From Coenobita brevimanus (taxonomy: Eukaryota; Arthropoda; Malacostraca; Decapoda; Coenobitidae), in assembly GCA_032717465.1 (NCBI GenBank), contig CM064713.1:5560001-5624000 (forward strand): 64,000 bases of DNA, read 5' to 3'. Below, piece after piece: positions 20,340 through 27,345 of this stretch. A program made the position numbers and the translations under genes. Position 1 is the stretch's first letter, and every line of letters begins with the position of its first letter. Under the pieces are notes generated by a model. The model was not told the origin of the DNA. It worked only from the letters and a program-made list of their open reading frames with translations, and did no database searches.

Positions 20340-21950
20340 TGTGTCTGAACTGGAGGTCATGTGAGTCTCCATATCAAAAATTGGGTTGCAGGGATACCCG
20401 GCATTGCCTGGGCCATAAAAGCAAACACTCTACCAGTGACCTCAAATAGCCCAGATCTGAATTTTGACCTCCTAAAACCATCCTTAGGTCACCCTGATTC
20501 AGAATATATATGGATCTGGGGGTCTCAGGCCTTTGGTTTGGGTGTGATTGAAGAACAAACAAACAAGGCTGCTCCTTTATATATTCAGATATACACGTAC
20601 AGTAATGGAGAGAGGGATGGCGTTGGTAACGAATGGTGGTGAATGGAATATCTCAAATTTGTTGTATGCTGATGATGCTGTACTACTGCAAATACCAGCC
20701 AAGAACTTGGTAGGATAGTACAGAGTTTTGCTGATATCTGTGAGCATCATGCCTTAAGAGTAAATGTAGAAAAGAGTAAAGTGATGGTTATTGAGAGAGA
20801 AGGTGACTCCTAGTGTGATGTTACAGTGAATGGAGAGAGACTGGAATTGGTGAGAAAGTTCAAATACCTGGGTACAGCAATAGAAAAGAGGAAAATGTGC
20901 AAAAGAAGTGGAAGGTAGAGAGACACAAGGAAGGAAGTTAGCTGGTGCCACGAAGGCCTCGAGAAGAAACAGAGGCTTGAGTGTTGCAGCTACATGAGGC
21001 TTACATGAAGGAGTGTTAGTGCCAATTTACCATATGGATTTGATGCTGGAGTGTGACATGAAAATGAAAAGTCAGGAGTGAGAGCAGTGGAGATAGGACT
21101 GCTGAGGAATGTATGTGGAGTATAGATAGTGGATAGGATACGAAGTAACGTGATTCACAAAAGATGTGGAGTGAGAAAGTCTGTGGACACCACAATTGAA
21201 GAGAGTGTACTGTGATAGTATGGTCATGTGGAGAGAATGAATATCAATAGAGTGGTGAAAAAGGTATATCTGAGCAAATCTGAAGGAGGGAGGAGGCGAG
21301 TTAGGCCAAGGAGAAGGTGGAAGGATATAGTGGATGAGTGTGTGAGGAAGAGAGGTTTGGAAGTCGGTGAGACTAGAGGACTGATAAGAGATTGAGCTGG
21401 CTGGATGAATGATATGAGAAGAAGTGCATGATCAGGGATTTGGCACCCCTTTTTAACATGACGGCGTCTGGATTGAGTCTGTCGGATATGTTTATGTGAA
21501 GCTACAGAATGTGGCAAAAGTTTTTGGCATATCAGATAGAGCCAGGATTCCGGGGGCTTGTAATGATGAGTGAATGGAAGCATGGCCCACTGGACAGGGC
21601 AAACTTGAGCTGTCTGGACGTTACTACTCCTCACCCTGCCCTAGGGTGGGAAAGGAGGTTCGGATGATGATGATGATGATGATGGTTGTATTCCACAGGT
21701 GATATCGGGTGCAGGACACCATGTTTATGCTGATCGGGCCCAGGTGTTCAATGGAATTGTTAATCGTATTGGGACATTCACGGACGAGGGCACCCTTCCT
21801 CCAGAACCTACTTCCTCACCCACTCCCTCTTTGCAAGGGTCACGGGATGCTGCAGAAACTATGGCCAATATGATCAATGTGAGACTCGACCATCTCAGGG
21901 AGGATGAGGAGGCATCACGGGTCTCAGAGGTGGATGAGGAGACTGATTGA
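6863..21950 (+). CDS. ABHD4/ABHD5-like alpha/beta-hydrolase, eight coding exons
   Basis: Joined exons (6863-6906, 15757-15833, 16069-16278, 17144-17318, 18620-18774, 19383-19497, 19891-20077, 21699-21950) give about 404 residues with consistent phases at every junction. Vertebrate ABHD4 and ABHD5 have about 340-350. Seen in the sequence: a Trp-rich N-terminus ([13 protein letters not shown], residues 15-27), oxyanion-loop HGFGSG (82-87), nucleophile elbow GHSFGG (151-156) with Ser153, likely acid Asp302 (SRSWVDHD), and catalytic-type His328 in the HX4D motif HHVYAD (328-333). Known: ABHD4 is a lysophospholipase/N-acylphosphatidylethanolamine hydrolase with this serine. ABHD5/CGI-58 has Asn there and co-activates adipose triglyceride lipase on lipid droplets, anchored by N-terminal tryptophans. 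Keeping Ser and HX4D suggests an active enzyme (inference). Many invertebrates carry one gene for both branches, so no symbol is given. Odd: an extra acidic tail (334-404) and a partial second exon 4. Confidence 0.9.
7275..7325. repeat. GTTAG/GGTTA-like run
   Basis: Decayed tandem GTTAAGTTAGGTTAGATTA words resembling the arthropod telomere repeat TTAGG. A second short run with GGTTAGGTTAGG lies at 8045-8075. They are interstitial and short. Confidence 0.5.
7385..7770 (-). pseudogene. CR1/L2-like LINE, reverse-transcriptase C-terminus fragment
   Basis: Read on the minus strand this encodes a decayed [20 protein letters not shown], the usual extreme C-terminus of CR1/L2-type reverse transcriptases (WNxLPxxV...FK). 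It is followed by the 3' UTR and a T/A-rich end near 7425. The related copy at 15350-15690 lies in the opposite orientation. The plus-strand frame at 7380-7700 is a shadow of this remnant. Confidence 0.6.
7771..8107. other. Intron 1 sequence, no exon seen
   Basis: AT-rich intronic sequence with a short GGTTAGG run near 8045. Nothing else could be supported. Confidence 0.5.
8108..9040 (+). pseudogene. LINE-A copy, 5'-truncated
   Basis: Starts inside the reverse transcriptase at [20 protein letters not shown]. It continues through [58 protein letters not shown] and [10 protein letters not shown] to [16 protein letters not shown] and the standard TAGA tail. Frameshifts occur near 8160 and 8610. 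It is among the least decayed copies here. It lies in ABHD intron 1 in sense orientation. Confidence 0.88.
9089..9400 (-). mobile_element. SINE-B (LINE-A-tailed SINE), inverted
   Basis: Reverse copy of the element seen best at 48095-48404. It contains the shared 5' module (GGTTACCACCCAGC, decayed hairpin around TTTCCTGATTTACAAGAAA), the block CTAACCCTCCACCAACC, and a tail GTCATAATCCTGTAAGAGG matching the LINE-A 3' end. Confidence 0.7.
9401..9637. other. Intron 1 sequence, no feature seen
   Basis: AT-rich, non-repetitive at this resolution. Confidence 0.4.
9638..9753. repeat. (TA)n / (ATCT)n compound microsatellite
   Basis: TA dinucleotides pass into ATCT tetranucleotides, the latter being the inverted TAGA tail of the neighbouring LINE-A. 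Confidence 0.93.
9995..11077 (-). CDS. LINE-A reverse transcriptase (partial, disrupted)
   Basis: Retroelement protein that would copy LINE-A RNA at nicked target DNA. In order: [51 protein letters not shown] (metal-binding Asp region), [30 protein letters not shown] (FADD catalytic box), [13 protein letters not shown], and the C-terminal [12 protein letters not shown] frameshift near 10010 separates it from the C-terminal frame at 9768-10043 ([21 protein letters not shown]), typical of the LINE C-terminal region. The 5' side, including any endonuclease, is absent here. The long open frame suggests a relatively young copy. The LINE clade could not be fixed by eye. Confidence 0.85.
   Translation of the reverse strand: MCGNHRGICLLSIIGKVYGRILIDRVRERTEKLVGEEQGGFRKGRGCADQIFILRSLVEKFLEKGKKLYAAFMDLEKAYDRVDRQGLWKVLRIYGVDGKLLNAVKSMYDDAKAAVRVDGELSEFFSLKVGLKQGCVMSPWLFNLFMDGVIKEVQGRVVDVGVALVREDSVWKLPVLLFADDTVLLSEDEGELQGLVDEFERVCKKRNLKVNVGKSKVMVFERGEVSECTARLDGEELENVSTFKYLGSVMSKDGGLEGEVLERVQQGRKVAGSLKAVIRNREVSMEVKKLLHDSIVIPTLTYGSEAWTLLEGHKSRVRAVEMSYLRGACGVTWRDRLTNEDIKERCGVDVDVIGSVMRKH
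11101..11234 (-). mobile_element. Nested LINE-A 3' fragment with 7-bp target duplication
   Basis: A 134-bp second LINE-A tail lies inside the larger LINE-A. The host element is broken between two copies of CCTTTGT (11094-11100 and 11235-11241). The unbroken equivalent appears at 29271-29290 as CCCTTTTCCTTTGTACAG. Severe 5' truncation and the ATCT tail at one edge show target-primed insertion. Confidence 0.88.
11325..11440. repeat. (AT)n and AT-rich repeat
   Basis: AT dinucleotides followed by TTTA words, at the truncation point of the LINE-A copy. Confidence 0.9.
11441..12089. other. Intron 1 sequence with short ATGTTGCAGTCTC repeat
   Basis: Four imperfect units of about 24 bp, ending in TGTTGCAGTCTC or similar, lie at 11631-11706. 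The rest has no supported feature. Confidence 0.5.
12090..12262. repeat. Family C dispersed repeat
   Basis: Contains GGACTGCAGGCTGAAATTA, a CCACTATCCTCTTCTGGGG block and ATATCAGTGCCACCACATGA. Similar blocks occur at 16930-17125, 17378-17530, 26395-26590, 31485-31652, 35775-35945, 38755-38815 and 38985-39062 in both orientations. No coding capacity or clear termini were found. Confidence 0.65.
12263..12769. other. Intron 1 sequence, no feature seen
   Basis: AT-rich, with a loose internal similarity between 12360-12480 and 12490-12610 (both mention CAGCC...CATTCA...GAAATC...AGAT). No exon is supported. Confidence 0.4.
12770..13560. promoter_or_regulatory. CpG-rich segment, possible bidirectional promoter
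   Basis: Local clusters of CpG (GCGCGGCCGTCGACAGCCGA near 12768, GCGCGGCGGCGG near 13147, CCGCGGCGCGCC near 13249) stand out from the AT-rich surroundings. On the minus strand an exon-like segment ends in a strong donor (12902). On the plus strand an ATG at 13344 is followed 21 bases later by a GCG|GTAAAC donor. Together they could mark divergent transcription starts inside ABHD intron 1. The plus-strand start does not have the phase needed to join ABHD exon 2. Confidence 0.35.
12902..13021 (-). other. Possible 5' exon with strong donor, unidentified
   Basis: The frame is open for 40 codons between a TAG and a near-ideal donor AAT|GTAAGTACT, reading ...[19 protein letters not shown]... and ending CLWRKLN. 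There is no ATG in this frame, so if it is transcribed it is more likely a noncoding first exon or an internal coding exon. No family recognised. Confidence 0.3.
13561..14099. other. Intron 1 sequence, no gene supported
   Basis: An 80-codon frame starts at 13710, but most of it comes from three imperfect copies of a GACTGTRTRTTTACTCA-like word (13760, 13830, 13885) and it has no recognisable domain. Confidence 0.4.
14100..14459 (-). mobile_element. LINE-A 3' fragment with ~30-bp target duplication
   Basis: A 5'-truncated LINE-A (14130-14428, inverted, ATCT tail on the left) sits between two copies of GTGAATAAAACATAACCCAT plus ten more bases (14100-14129 and 14429-14459), which differ by one inserted A. 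It encodes only the C-terminal [10 protein letters not shown]...[11 protein letters not shown] segment. Confidence 0.9.
14611..14856 (+). CDS. Unidentified 81-codon ORF or terminal exon
   Basis: Not recognised. It can be read two ways. As a complete small gene it starts at an ATG in good arthropod context (CAACCAAAATG) with a TAG nine bases upstream. It then encodes a hydrophobic, signal-peptide-like start ([16 protein letters not shown]) and an acidic mature part ending GPSPEEVDE. As a terminal exon, a pyrimidine-rich tract and acceptor CCAAACCTCAG at 14681 lead into [20 protein letters not shown] and onward to the same stop. The stretch is more GC-rich than its surroundings and has codon-like structure, which supports coding. 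It lies in ABHD intron 1 on the same strand but ends in a stop, so it cannot be an internal ABHD exon. A TATATAAG lies 30 bases before the ATG. Confidence 0.4.
   Translation: MHLLQIKGTIVIFLMLTVLHQTSAVENGADISPDYAKWKGALLVMSEVPQYDQSLWPLIYEDRDNPEIECVEGPSPEEVDE
14943..15130 (+). mobile_element. LINE-A fragment, decayed
   Basis: Recognisable words GTCAAGAGTGAGAGCAGTAG, GGAGTTACATGGAGAGACAG and GTTGATGTGGATGTG match the LINE-A C-terminal coding region. Both ends are lost. Confidence 0.75.
15175..15349. repeat. (GAT)n-bearing spacer
   Basis: Short (GAT)n runs at 15172-15195 and 15277-15302 in otherwise unremarkable intron 1 sequence. Confidence 0.6.
15350..15690 (+). pseudogene. CR1/L2-like LINE, reverse-transcriptase C-terminus fragment
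   Basis: Conceptual reading gives [17 protein letters not shown] and [20 protein letters not shown] with LQSFK, the C-terminal signature of CR1/L2-type reverse transcriptases, then an A-run (15670-15684) near the 3' end. It is the inverted relative of 7385-7770 and ends about 65 bp before ABHD exon 2. Confidence 0.6.
15757..15833 (+). CDS. ABHD exon 2 (Trp-rich N-terminal motif)
   Basis: Acceptor CCATCCCACCAG, donor A|GTAAGT. Encodes residues 15-41, [20 protein letters not shown] and a few more. Trp16, Trp20 and Trp23 match the spacing of the hydrophobic lipid-droplet anchor of ABHD5-family proteins, followed by the family's conserved C-P-T-S. Confidence 0.88.
16069..16278 (+). CDS. ABHD exon 3 (oxyanion loop)
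   Basis: Acceptor CAACCGGCAG, donor G|GTATGT. Encodes residues 42-110, with RYVSV, VWTVSL, the core strand [15 protein letters not shown] and RPVYAIDIL. The last base joins exon 4 to make the Gly of LGFGRSSRP. Confidence 0.95.
16279..16929. other. ABHD intron 3, no exon seen
   Basis: AT-rich intron sequence with no recognisable repeat until family C at 16930. Confidence 0.5.
16930..17125. repeat. Family C repeat at end of ABHD intron 3
   Basis: Carries TTGTGGCACTGATATAACCA and a TCCAGCCCATTGGGTTCATG block, and ends just before the exon 4 acceptor. A second family C copy (17378-17530) lies directly before the duplicated exon fragment. Confidence 0.65.
17144..17318 (+). CDS. ABHD exon 4 (nucleophile elbow)
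   Basis: Acceptor TATGATTTTCAG, donor AG|GTAGAG. Encodes residues 111-168: [22 protein letters not shown], then [20 protein letters not shown] with nucleophile Ser153. The final 41 bp recur at 17594-17634. Confidence 0.95.
17378..17530. repeat. Family C repeat in ABHD intron 4
   Basis: Contains TTGTGGTGGCACCAATATAA and GCTTGCAGTCCACTGATATC, parallel to the copy upstream of exon 4. The order family C - exon 4 - family C - exon 4 fragment suggests a small tandem duplication followed by decay. Confidence 0.65.
17594..17634 (+). pseudogene. Partial duplicate of ABHD exon 4 3' end
   Basis: 41 bp encode [13 protein letters not shown] plus AG, followed by a preserved donor GTAGAC. Against 17278-17318 there are five differences, all silent third-position changes (Leu, Ala, Ser, Ala, Lys). 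The 5' part of the exon is missing and is replaced by a T-run and a G-run, so no acceptor exists. The copy cannot act as a normal exon. Confidence 0.9.
17885..18148 (+). mobile_element. SINE-B in ABHD intron 4
   Basis: Shows the shared 5' module (GACAAGCCTGATGGTTTCCT, GCTGGGTGGTAACCATATAA), the CAACAAGTGGGTTGGCGGAG block, and the LINE-A-type ending GGGATTATGGCATCTGGC followed by ATAGATAGATAG. Confidence 0.85.
18190..18410 (+). pseudogene. Decayed reverse-transcriptase fragment
   Basis: A short stretch reads GGVRQG followed by frame-broken remains of the SPWLF...MDE motif region of LINE reverse transcriptases. Too short to classify. Confidence 0.4.
18620..18774 (+). CDS. ABHD exon 5
   Basis: Acceptor TACCTGCAG, donor G|GTAAGG. 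Encodes residues 169-220, beginning [17 protein letters not shown] and ending [13 protein letters not shown]. The PWGFPERP and AGPWG blocks are conserved in ABHD4/5. Confidence 0.95.
18775..19382. other. ABHD intron 5, no feature seen
   Basis: AT-rich intron. Phrases such as TAGTCATAGAGAAGTTTTGTGG resemble words near 25480 and 37500, so an old dispersed repeat is possible but undefined. Confidence 0.4.
19383..19497 (+). CDS. ABHD exon 6
   Basis: Acceptor CCCTCCCTTCAG, donor AC|GTAAGC. Encodes residues 221-258, including [11 protein letters not shown] and [11 protein letters not shown]. The YHCNAQNP block is an ABHD4/5 family signature of the cap region. Confidence 0.95.
19498..19890. other. 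ABHD intron 6 with CACTC-rich tract
   Basis: CTCACTCTTTCTCACTCTCT and similar words run from 19715 to 19865 and lead into the exon 7 acceptor, forming an unusually long pyrimidine-rich 3' intron end. Confidence 0.6.
19891..20077 (+). CDS. ABHD exon 7 (catalytic acid)
   Basis: Acceptor TTTTTTCATCCAG, donor CAG|GTGAGT. Encodes residues 259-321: [20 protein letters not shown], then [16 protein letters not shown] with the likely acid Asp302. Confidence 0.95.
20165..20338 (+). mobile_element. SINE-B 3' part with (TA)n tail
   Basis: A 5'-truncated SINE-B starting at AACCAAACCATACGTGCTCC. Its LINE-A-type end (ATTATGGTGTCTGGCAATAG) passes into TA repeats instead of TAGA. Confidence 0.8.
20640..21440 (+). 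pseudogene. Decayed LINE reverse-transcriptase copy in ABHD intron 7
   Basis: Reads [10 protein letters not shown] (YADD catalytic box), then [18 protein letters not shown], a KFKYLGTA block and the C-terminal YGHVERMN region, with frameshifts and stops. It differs from LINE-A (FADD) and from LINE-B, so it is a third lineage or an old relative. Confidence 0.7.
21699..21950 (+). CDS. ABHD exon 8 (catalytic His, acidic tail, stop)
   Basis: Acceptor TATTCCACAG. Encodes residues 322-404: [18 protein letters not shown] with His328 and HX4D, then a tail of about 60 residues rich in Pro/Ser ([13 protein letters not shown]) and acidic residues ending SEVDEETD. Vertebrate family members end shortly after the HX4D helix, so this tail is extra. 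TGA at 21948-21950. Confidence 0.93.
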   Translation: MISGAGHHVYADRAQVFNGIVNRIGTFTDEGTLPPEPTSSPTPSLQGSRDAAETMANMINVRLDHLREDEEASRVSEVDEETD

Positions 21951-22465
21951 GATAGGGTGACTCTAAGATGGGGTAGATCAAGGTTTTCATAGTGGACGTG
22001 ATGGTAGATTGAATTTCTTATGTTGAATATTAGATAAAATAACAAACTAAGGTTGGGGAATTATGAGAAGGAATAGGTATCCTGGGTTTTGGAAGTGAAC
22101 AAGGAGAGTGATTGAGACGTGGGGTTTTATAAGAGAAGATAGAATGAGGCTTTGGTGGATGGAAAATTGAAAATTTATGAAATTAAATAGTGGGAAAGGA
22201 TGATTGACTGAAATTTTTAGATGAAATATATTGGGTGACAAAACAGACTGAGATTAAGGAGAAATAATATAAGAGAATTATAAACTTGAGATCTAGGTAG
22301 TAGAGAGGGTGGTAGATTGAAATTTTGAGATATTGAACTTGAATACAGTATTGTATGAAGAGACTGACAAGGATTATGAAGGTACAGTATAAGAGAAGAA
22401 AAACTTAGAATTGGATAAGATGTTAGATATTGGATGAAGAGATGAACAAAGATTAAGAAAGGACA
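21951..22465. other. ABHD 3' flank / likely 3' UTR
   Basis: AT-rich DNA after the stop codon with loosely repeated GATGGTAGATTGAA-like phrases (near 22000, 22305 and later 23170), suggesting an old ~110-300 bp tandem duplication. No clear AATAAA follows the stop within 500 bp. Confidence 0.4.
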
Positions 22466-23016
22466 GGTATACCCCAGTTTAATGATGCAATTGGTTAAGT
22501 TAAAAACCATCGTTAGGTGGGGTATCGTATATCGGGGTAGATTTAACGTGTAACCTATAGGGATGCATGTTACAGCCATGGGTGTCCCCCCAGCCAAGTC
22601 CTAAACCCACCCAACTGAGTCCAAAAACAAGTTTAAAGCCAATGTAAGTGGCCTAACAGCTGTAAAAGAAGCTTACCTAAGCCTAACACCTGTAAATAAC
22701 TCACTATCACCAACAAATAAAATCAGAATATCGTCAAATATAAGTCTAGAAAAAAATCAAGCTTAGTAAGCTTTACCCCACAATGACAATATTCACCCAC
22801 CTATGGCTAAAACACATTAATCTAAGTCTAAAAGCTGTTTATAACTCAATCTAAACACACAATTTTAGTCTAAAATATCATCAAAATTGGTAAAAAATCA
22901 AAACCCATCGTTAAACCGGGGTTTGGCCATCTTTAGGCGGGGTATGGTGGTATTTCTACCCCCATCATTAAGCCGGGGTGTCGCATCTAGAGGTATCGTA
23001 TATCAGGGTGTACTTG
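22466..23016. mobile_element. Noncoding DNA transposon (MITE), possibly pogo/Tigger-like
   Basis: Left end CAGGTATACCCCAGTTTAAT and right end (reversed) CAAGTACACCCTGATATACG are imperfect inverted repeats. Both termini carry further copies of CCCCGGTTTAACGATG-like and GGGTATCGTATATC words. The TA on the right and the terminal sequence recall pogo/Tigger elements, but the left TA is missing. Confidence 0.4.
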
Positions 23017-23019
23017 TAT

Positions 23020-23180
23020 AAGAGGAGGTACACAGACACTTGGGTGGTAAGTAAGCATGGTGTAAGATTAAGAAAATATGAGAGGAGATACACACAGTTG
23101 GGTAATAAGCATGGTGTAAGATTTAGAAAGTATAAAAGGAGATACACAAACACTTAAGTAGTAAGCATGGAGGTAGATTG
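23020..23180. repeat. ~62-bp tandem repeat, three units
   Basis: Units share GAGATACACA, AGTAAGCATGGTGTAAGATT and a following A-rich segment. They start near 23031, 23092 and 23135 with length variation. Confidence 0.7.
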
Positions 23181-23984
23181 AGGTTATAAAGATTTTGAAT
23201 CATGGACGATGGGACACACTGATATTTTGTTGCTGTTGTGACTCAGACTGAAGTTGACAAAGTATAAAACAAGTTAGACTAGGAGCTTGGTAGTGGAAAG
23301 GATGGTAGAAGAAAGTAACCATTTCAGTCTGAATATATGTTAATTGGTTTGATTTTCCACCTTCAATCCAGCACAATATTATCGTTCTTTATTTTTGCAT
23401 TCTCCAGACAGTATAGTTAACTTTGGAGAAATTGTATGTATTGATGGAGTAAGAATCTGGCTCCATCAGTACATTCACAGCCTACTTTACCTCTCCAAGC
23501 ATATTAAAATTGTGTGAATGCTGCAAGATAAAATTTAAAATGTCATCAGATCAAAGTGGTTTAATATGTACTACAGTATATACGGTATTGTGTATAAGAA
23601 CAGACATAAAAAGAAAAATGAATAAGATAAAAAAGTTACTGGAATTTATGATATTGAGAGTAGTATATAATGATAGAGGATGATGAATCAGTAAATTGTG
23701 AGATCTGTTTTATGAACAGAGTTGTATTAGGAAATGTTTGCTAGAATAAAAGAAGCACATAAATAATTAGGAACAGGAGGCTAAATTGAATGGTAGGCTA
23801 TTAGTTGACAAGCATTACCTATTATCCTTTTGTGACTAAAGTTATTTATTGGTAAGAAAAGCAGCAGTTGAAGAAGTTTAGAGCTGTGACTGCTTCTTTT
23901 CTTCTGTTACTTTTTTATGGTATAGGTATGATCAGTACGAGTATCAGTATTACTTCTGTCGCTGTTGAGCAGGATTATTTTTAT
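23181..23984. other. Intergenic AT-rich sequence, nothing supported
   Basis: No exon, RNA or mobile element recognised. An AATAAA lies near 23744 and could serve the ABHD transcript, but that would imply a ~1.8-kb 3' UTR. Confidence 0.35.
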
Positions 23985-24480
23985 CCATCCATCCATCATC
24001 CAATCCTATGTTGCCTCATGAGGAGCATAGGAGCCTGGGGCTAGGCAAGTTGGTCCTGACATTTAAGATGAGAGGGTCCAGCTTCACTCATCCCTGATTG
24101 GCATTATGTTAGCAGTAAACCCCAGCCACCCCTTGGATATAAACCAACACAGGCTCAGTCTGACTGGAGCACTGTAATTTCCCACTAAACCACCAGGTAC
24201 TGTAATTTGGTTATATGGTTACCATCCAGCATAGGAAATGGTTTCCTGGTGTACAGGAAACCATTTTGGCATGTCATCCAGTGTAGAGTTACCAGTAGCC
24301 AGAAGGAAGAGGAAAGAATGAAGGAAAGAAAGACAGAAGAGGAAGTGTAAAGTCACCCATAGGCAGAAGGATGAGGAATGAATGAAGGAAAGAAAGACAG
24401 AAGAGGAAGGAAGGAATAGAGGAGAGGACAGACACCCAATGCAGCACGACATCGAGTGAGTGGATGGTGAGTGTCCCCAC
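23985..24480 (-). mobile_element. SINE-A joined to shared hairpin module, inverted
   Basis: Read on the minus strand: purine/pyrimidine-rich 5' part, perfect 13-bp hairpin (24236-24248 with 24254-24266, loop GTGTA), GGTAACCATATAACC, then A-box TGGTTTAGTGG (24182-24192, full match to the tRNA A-box consensus), a B-box-like GGTTTATATCC, and a (TGGA)n tail at 23985-23998. The A and B boxes indicate a tRNA-derived RNA polymerase III promoter. Sister copies are at 26920-27345 and 35985-36345. Confidence 0.75.
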
Positions 24481-26394
24481 CTACCACAACCATTATTTTT
24501 ATCATTGGTTTAAGTGTTTCATAAAATGGAAGATTAACCAGAGATAAAAGATATTCAGATCAATGGATGTTTTGTGGGTTTTTAATGGCATTTACACTTT
24601 TTTAGAGAATTATTATCAGTAAGCAAGAAACTCAGCCACAAGTAAGTAGTGTCAACATCCAAGCTGAGATCCTTGCATTGTTTCATATCTTATTATACAT
24701 TTGCAATTTCTTTTTTCACAACAGCTTCCAGCAGCTGTTGGGAATTAATTAGCAGGTTTGACATTTGGTTTAACTTTCAGTCAGGAGAAAACATCAACCA
24801 TTCATAGCCAGCCTCAGTATGGAGATTCCTTAAAGGAAAGCATGGCATCATTTGATTTTATTTGACGTGTTGAATCATAATTCTGAGCTGTTTAATATTT
24901 TAGTTAGTGTAAATTCCTTATTCATATCACCAGTTTACATGTTAATTATAGTTTGCTTAGTGTGTAGTTTTTTGTCTGTATATTGCTTTCAGTATCAGTG
25001 TTACCTTAGATATAAGTGCAACAAATATCTGTTTAGGCTATGAGTGAACAGTACAATCATACTAAAGACAAATGAAGACTTACATAGTTGTTAATTATTC
25101 TTTACTGTTTTCATGTATCCACCCCTCAGATATCCTTTTGGATGCATCCTCACATTTATATTAAGACAAACCTGAATGTTTTGAAAAGATTTTCTACCAT
25201 GTGCCTTTTAATACGTAGAAAACAGTACAAGAGGAATGAGAGTGTATTATAGTTAGGGATCATGCATTTACATATTTCAGTAAACAATTTAATTGAGTTA
25301 AAACCAAGAATTGAAGTACAGTACTTTAGTTGATGTACCGTGTTAGCCACCTAGCCAACTTTATCAGCCAGTGTATGTAGTTGTAAGTATACTATTTTTA
25401 CTCTAACTTGGCCTAAAAAAAAACATCTCTTCATCATGATCACAGAATTGTAGTAGTAAATTAAATTTGTAATATAATGTTAGTCATGAAGAAGTGCTGT
25501 GGAGATGAAGTAGAGCTTTGTCTTTTACTGCCACAGACCTATGTGAAATTAAGCACAAAAGGACAAAAATCTGGGCCAAGTTAGCGTGGAAGAATTATAG
25601 TAATAAGTCGTTGTTAACTGTAACTAGAGTTTAATTTACTTCTCTCGTCCTTCAGCACATCCCACTCCTATTGAATACCTTGATATGCTGATGGCGCATA
25701 TCTCATTATTAGATCAGACTGAGAGTTCTGTACCAAAACTTTTAATTGTTAGGTGGCTGGAAATCACTCAGTCTTTTACAGTCATTTTTAAAGCACATGA
25801 TATCTGGGCTTCCTATATCACTGCTGACTGCACTCTGTAATGTGGAATGCAGGCTGACTATACCTATGATCCATAAAATTCGATTTAAAAATTTGGCTTG
25901 CATTCCACTTCATGAAATAAGGTATAAGCATACAGGCCTGAGGAACAAGGATGGATGTTTGCAGTTCATTTTTGTGGATAGTGCACCATAGGAGGATAAA
26001 TTTGTACTCATCATCATCACTATCATCATCAGACATTTTCAAGAGTTGTGGTTTATTCATCATCTTCATTCTGACCTCATTCTCCCATTAAAGGGTGGGG
26101 TTGTGTAGAGGTCCATTTCTTGATTTAATAACCTCATCACTCAGTTGATGTATAATTTAATTATTCTTTCTGCTTCAAGGCAGTTTTATTTTTCTTAGGA
26201 GAGACACCTATCTGTAGCCCCTCTGGTTCAAAAAGTCTCTTCAAAACTTGATGTAATTATTGGACACTAGCAAAAATAATATTAAAAAGAGAACATTCTT
26301 TGACTGATAAGGTCAAGATTTAATTTAATACTACACATCTGTGATGAATGGAATGCTCAGCTGTCGGAAGGAAGCCTATGTAAGGGCGTCAGCA
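24481..26394. other. Intergenic sequence, no gene supported
   Basis: About 1.9 kb of AT-rich DNA. Several 60-80 codon frames exist (24852, 25746) but none has a domain, splice context or compositional signal. A block near 25470-25600 (GTTAGTCATGAAGAAGTGCT) recurs diverged near 18940 and 37490, an undefined old repeat. Confidence 0.4.
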
Positions 26395-26590
26395 TTGTTG
26401 TGGTGTATCATTAACATGTTGGTCCCAGGCTTACATGGACATGAACCCAGTGGACTGCAGGCTAGAGTTGCCTTTCTCCTAAAGTCCACCATCTTTTTAA
26501 GAGATTGGGAGGAATGTGAGAGATGTTTTATAATAGGGCAGTGGATCCACCTGATCATATTTCAGCCGCCACAGGAAGGCAGCCCTGTCC
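26395..26590. repeat. Family C repeat
   Basis: Contains AGTGGACTGCAGGCTAGAGT, AAAGTCCACCATC and GCCGCCACAGGAAGGCA, matching the family C order at 12090. Confidence 0.6.
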
Positions 26591-26919
26591 AACACCTGAT
26601 GCATCATTAATAAACATATTCAGAAATTCTTGTGTTAATAATTGATCAATTTAAACACTGTGAATAATTGTTGATTATTCTAGTCACTGAAATATAATAC
26701 TATGATTGGAGAAAGGTGGGCATATCATGACTTCATTGTGCTGTATAAAGAAAGTGCTGTGTGTTTTAGGATTGGAAACTCATGAAGTTTTCCGAACAAT
26801 AATGTCTTTCACTAAAGCACAGCAGTGTATCATTTGTTAAACCGTTGTGCACACACATACACTGCTCCACCTGTTCACGCACTCCATATTCATATTTCAT
26901 TCAAACCTCCCCCCCCCCC

Positions 26920-27345
26920 AGTCCATCCATCCATCATCCAATCCTATGTTGCCCCATGAAGAACGTAGGAGCCTGGGGCAAGCCAAGTTGGTCCTGACAT
27001 TTAAGTTGAGAGTGACCAGCCTCACTTATCCCTGAGTGGCATCATGTGAGCAGTAAACCCCAACCACCCCTTGAACATAAACTTGCACAGGCTCAGTCTG
27101 ATTGGAGCACCTTAATTACTCACTAAACCACCAGGGGCCATATTTTGCTTAGATGGTTACCACCCAGCATAGTAAATGGTTTCCTGGTGTACAGGAAACC
27201 ATTATGCTTGTCACTCAGTGTAGAGTCACCCATAAGCAGAAGGAAGAGGAAAGAATGAAGGAAAGAAAGACAGAAGAGGGAGTGTAAAGTCACCCATAGG
27301 CAGAAGGAAGAGGAAAGTATGAAGGAAAGAAAGACAGAAGAGGCA
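26920..27345 (-). mobile_element. SINE-A joined to shared hairpin module, inverted
   Basis: Same structure as 23985-24480: (TCCA)n end, CCAATCCTATGTTGCC, inverted A-box at 27120-27130, hairpin AATGGTTTCCTG/CAGGAAACCATT, then a purine-rich segment duplicated in tandem (GAAGGAAGAGGAAAGAATGA twice). Confidence 0.78.
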
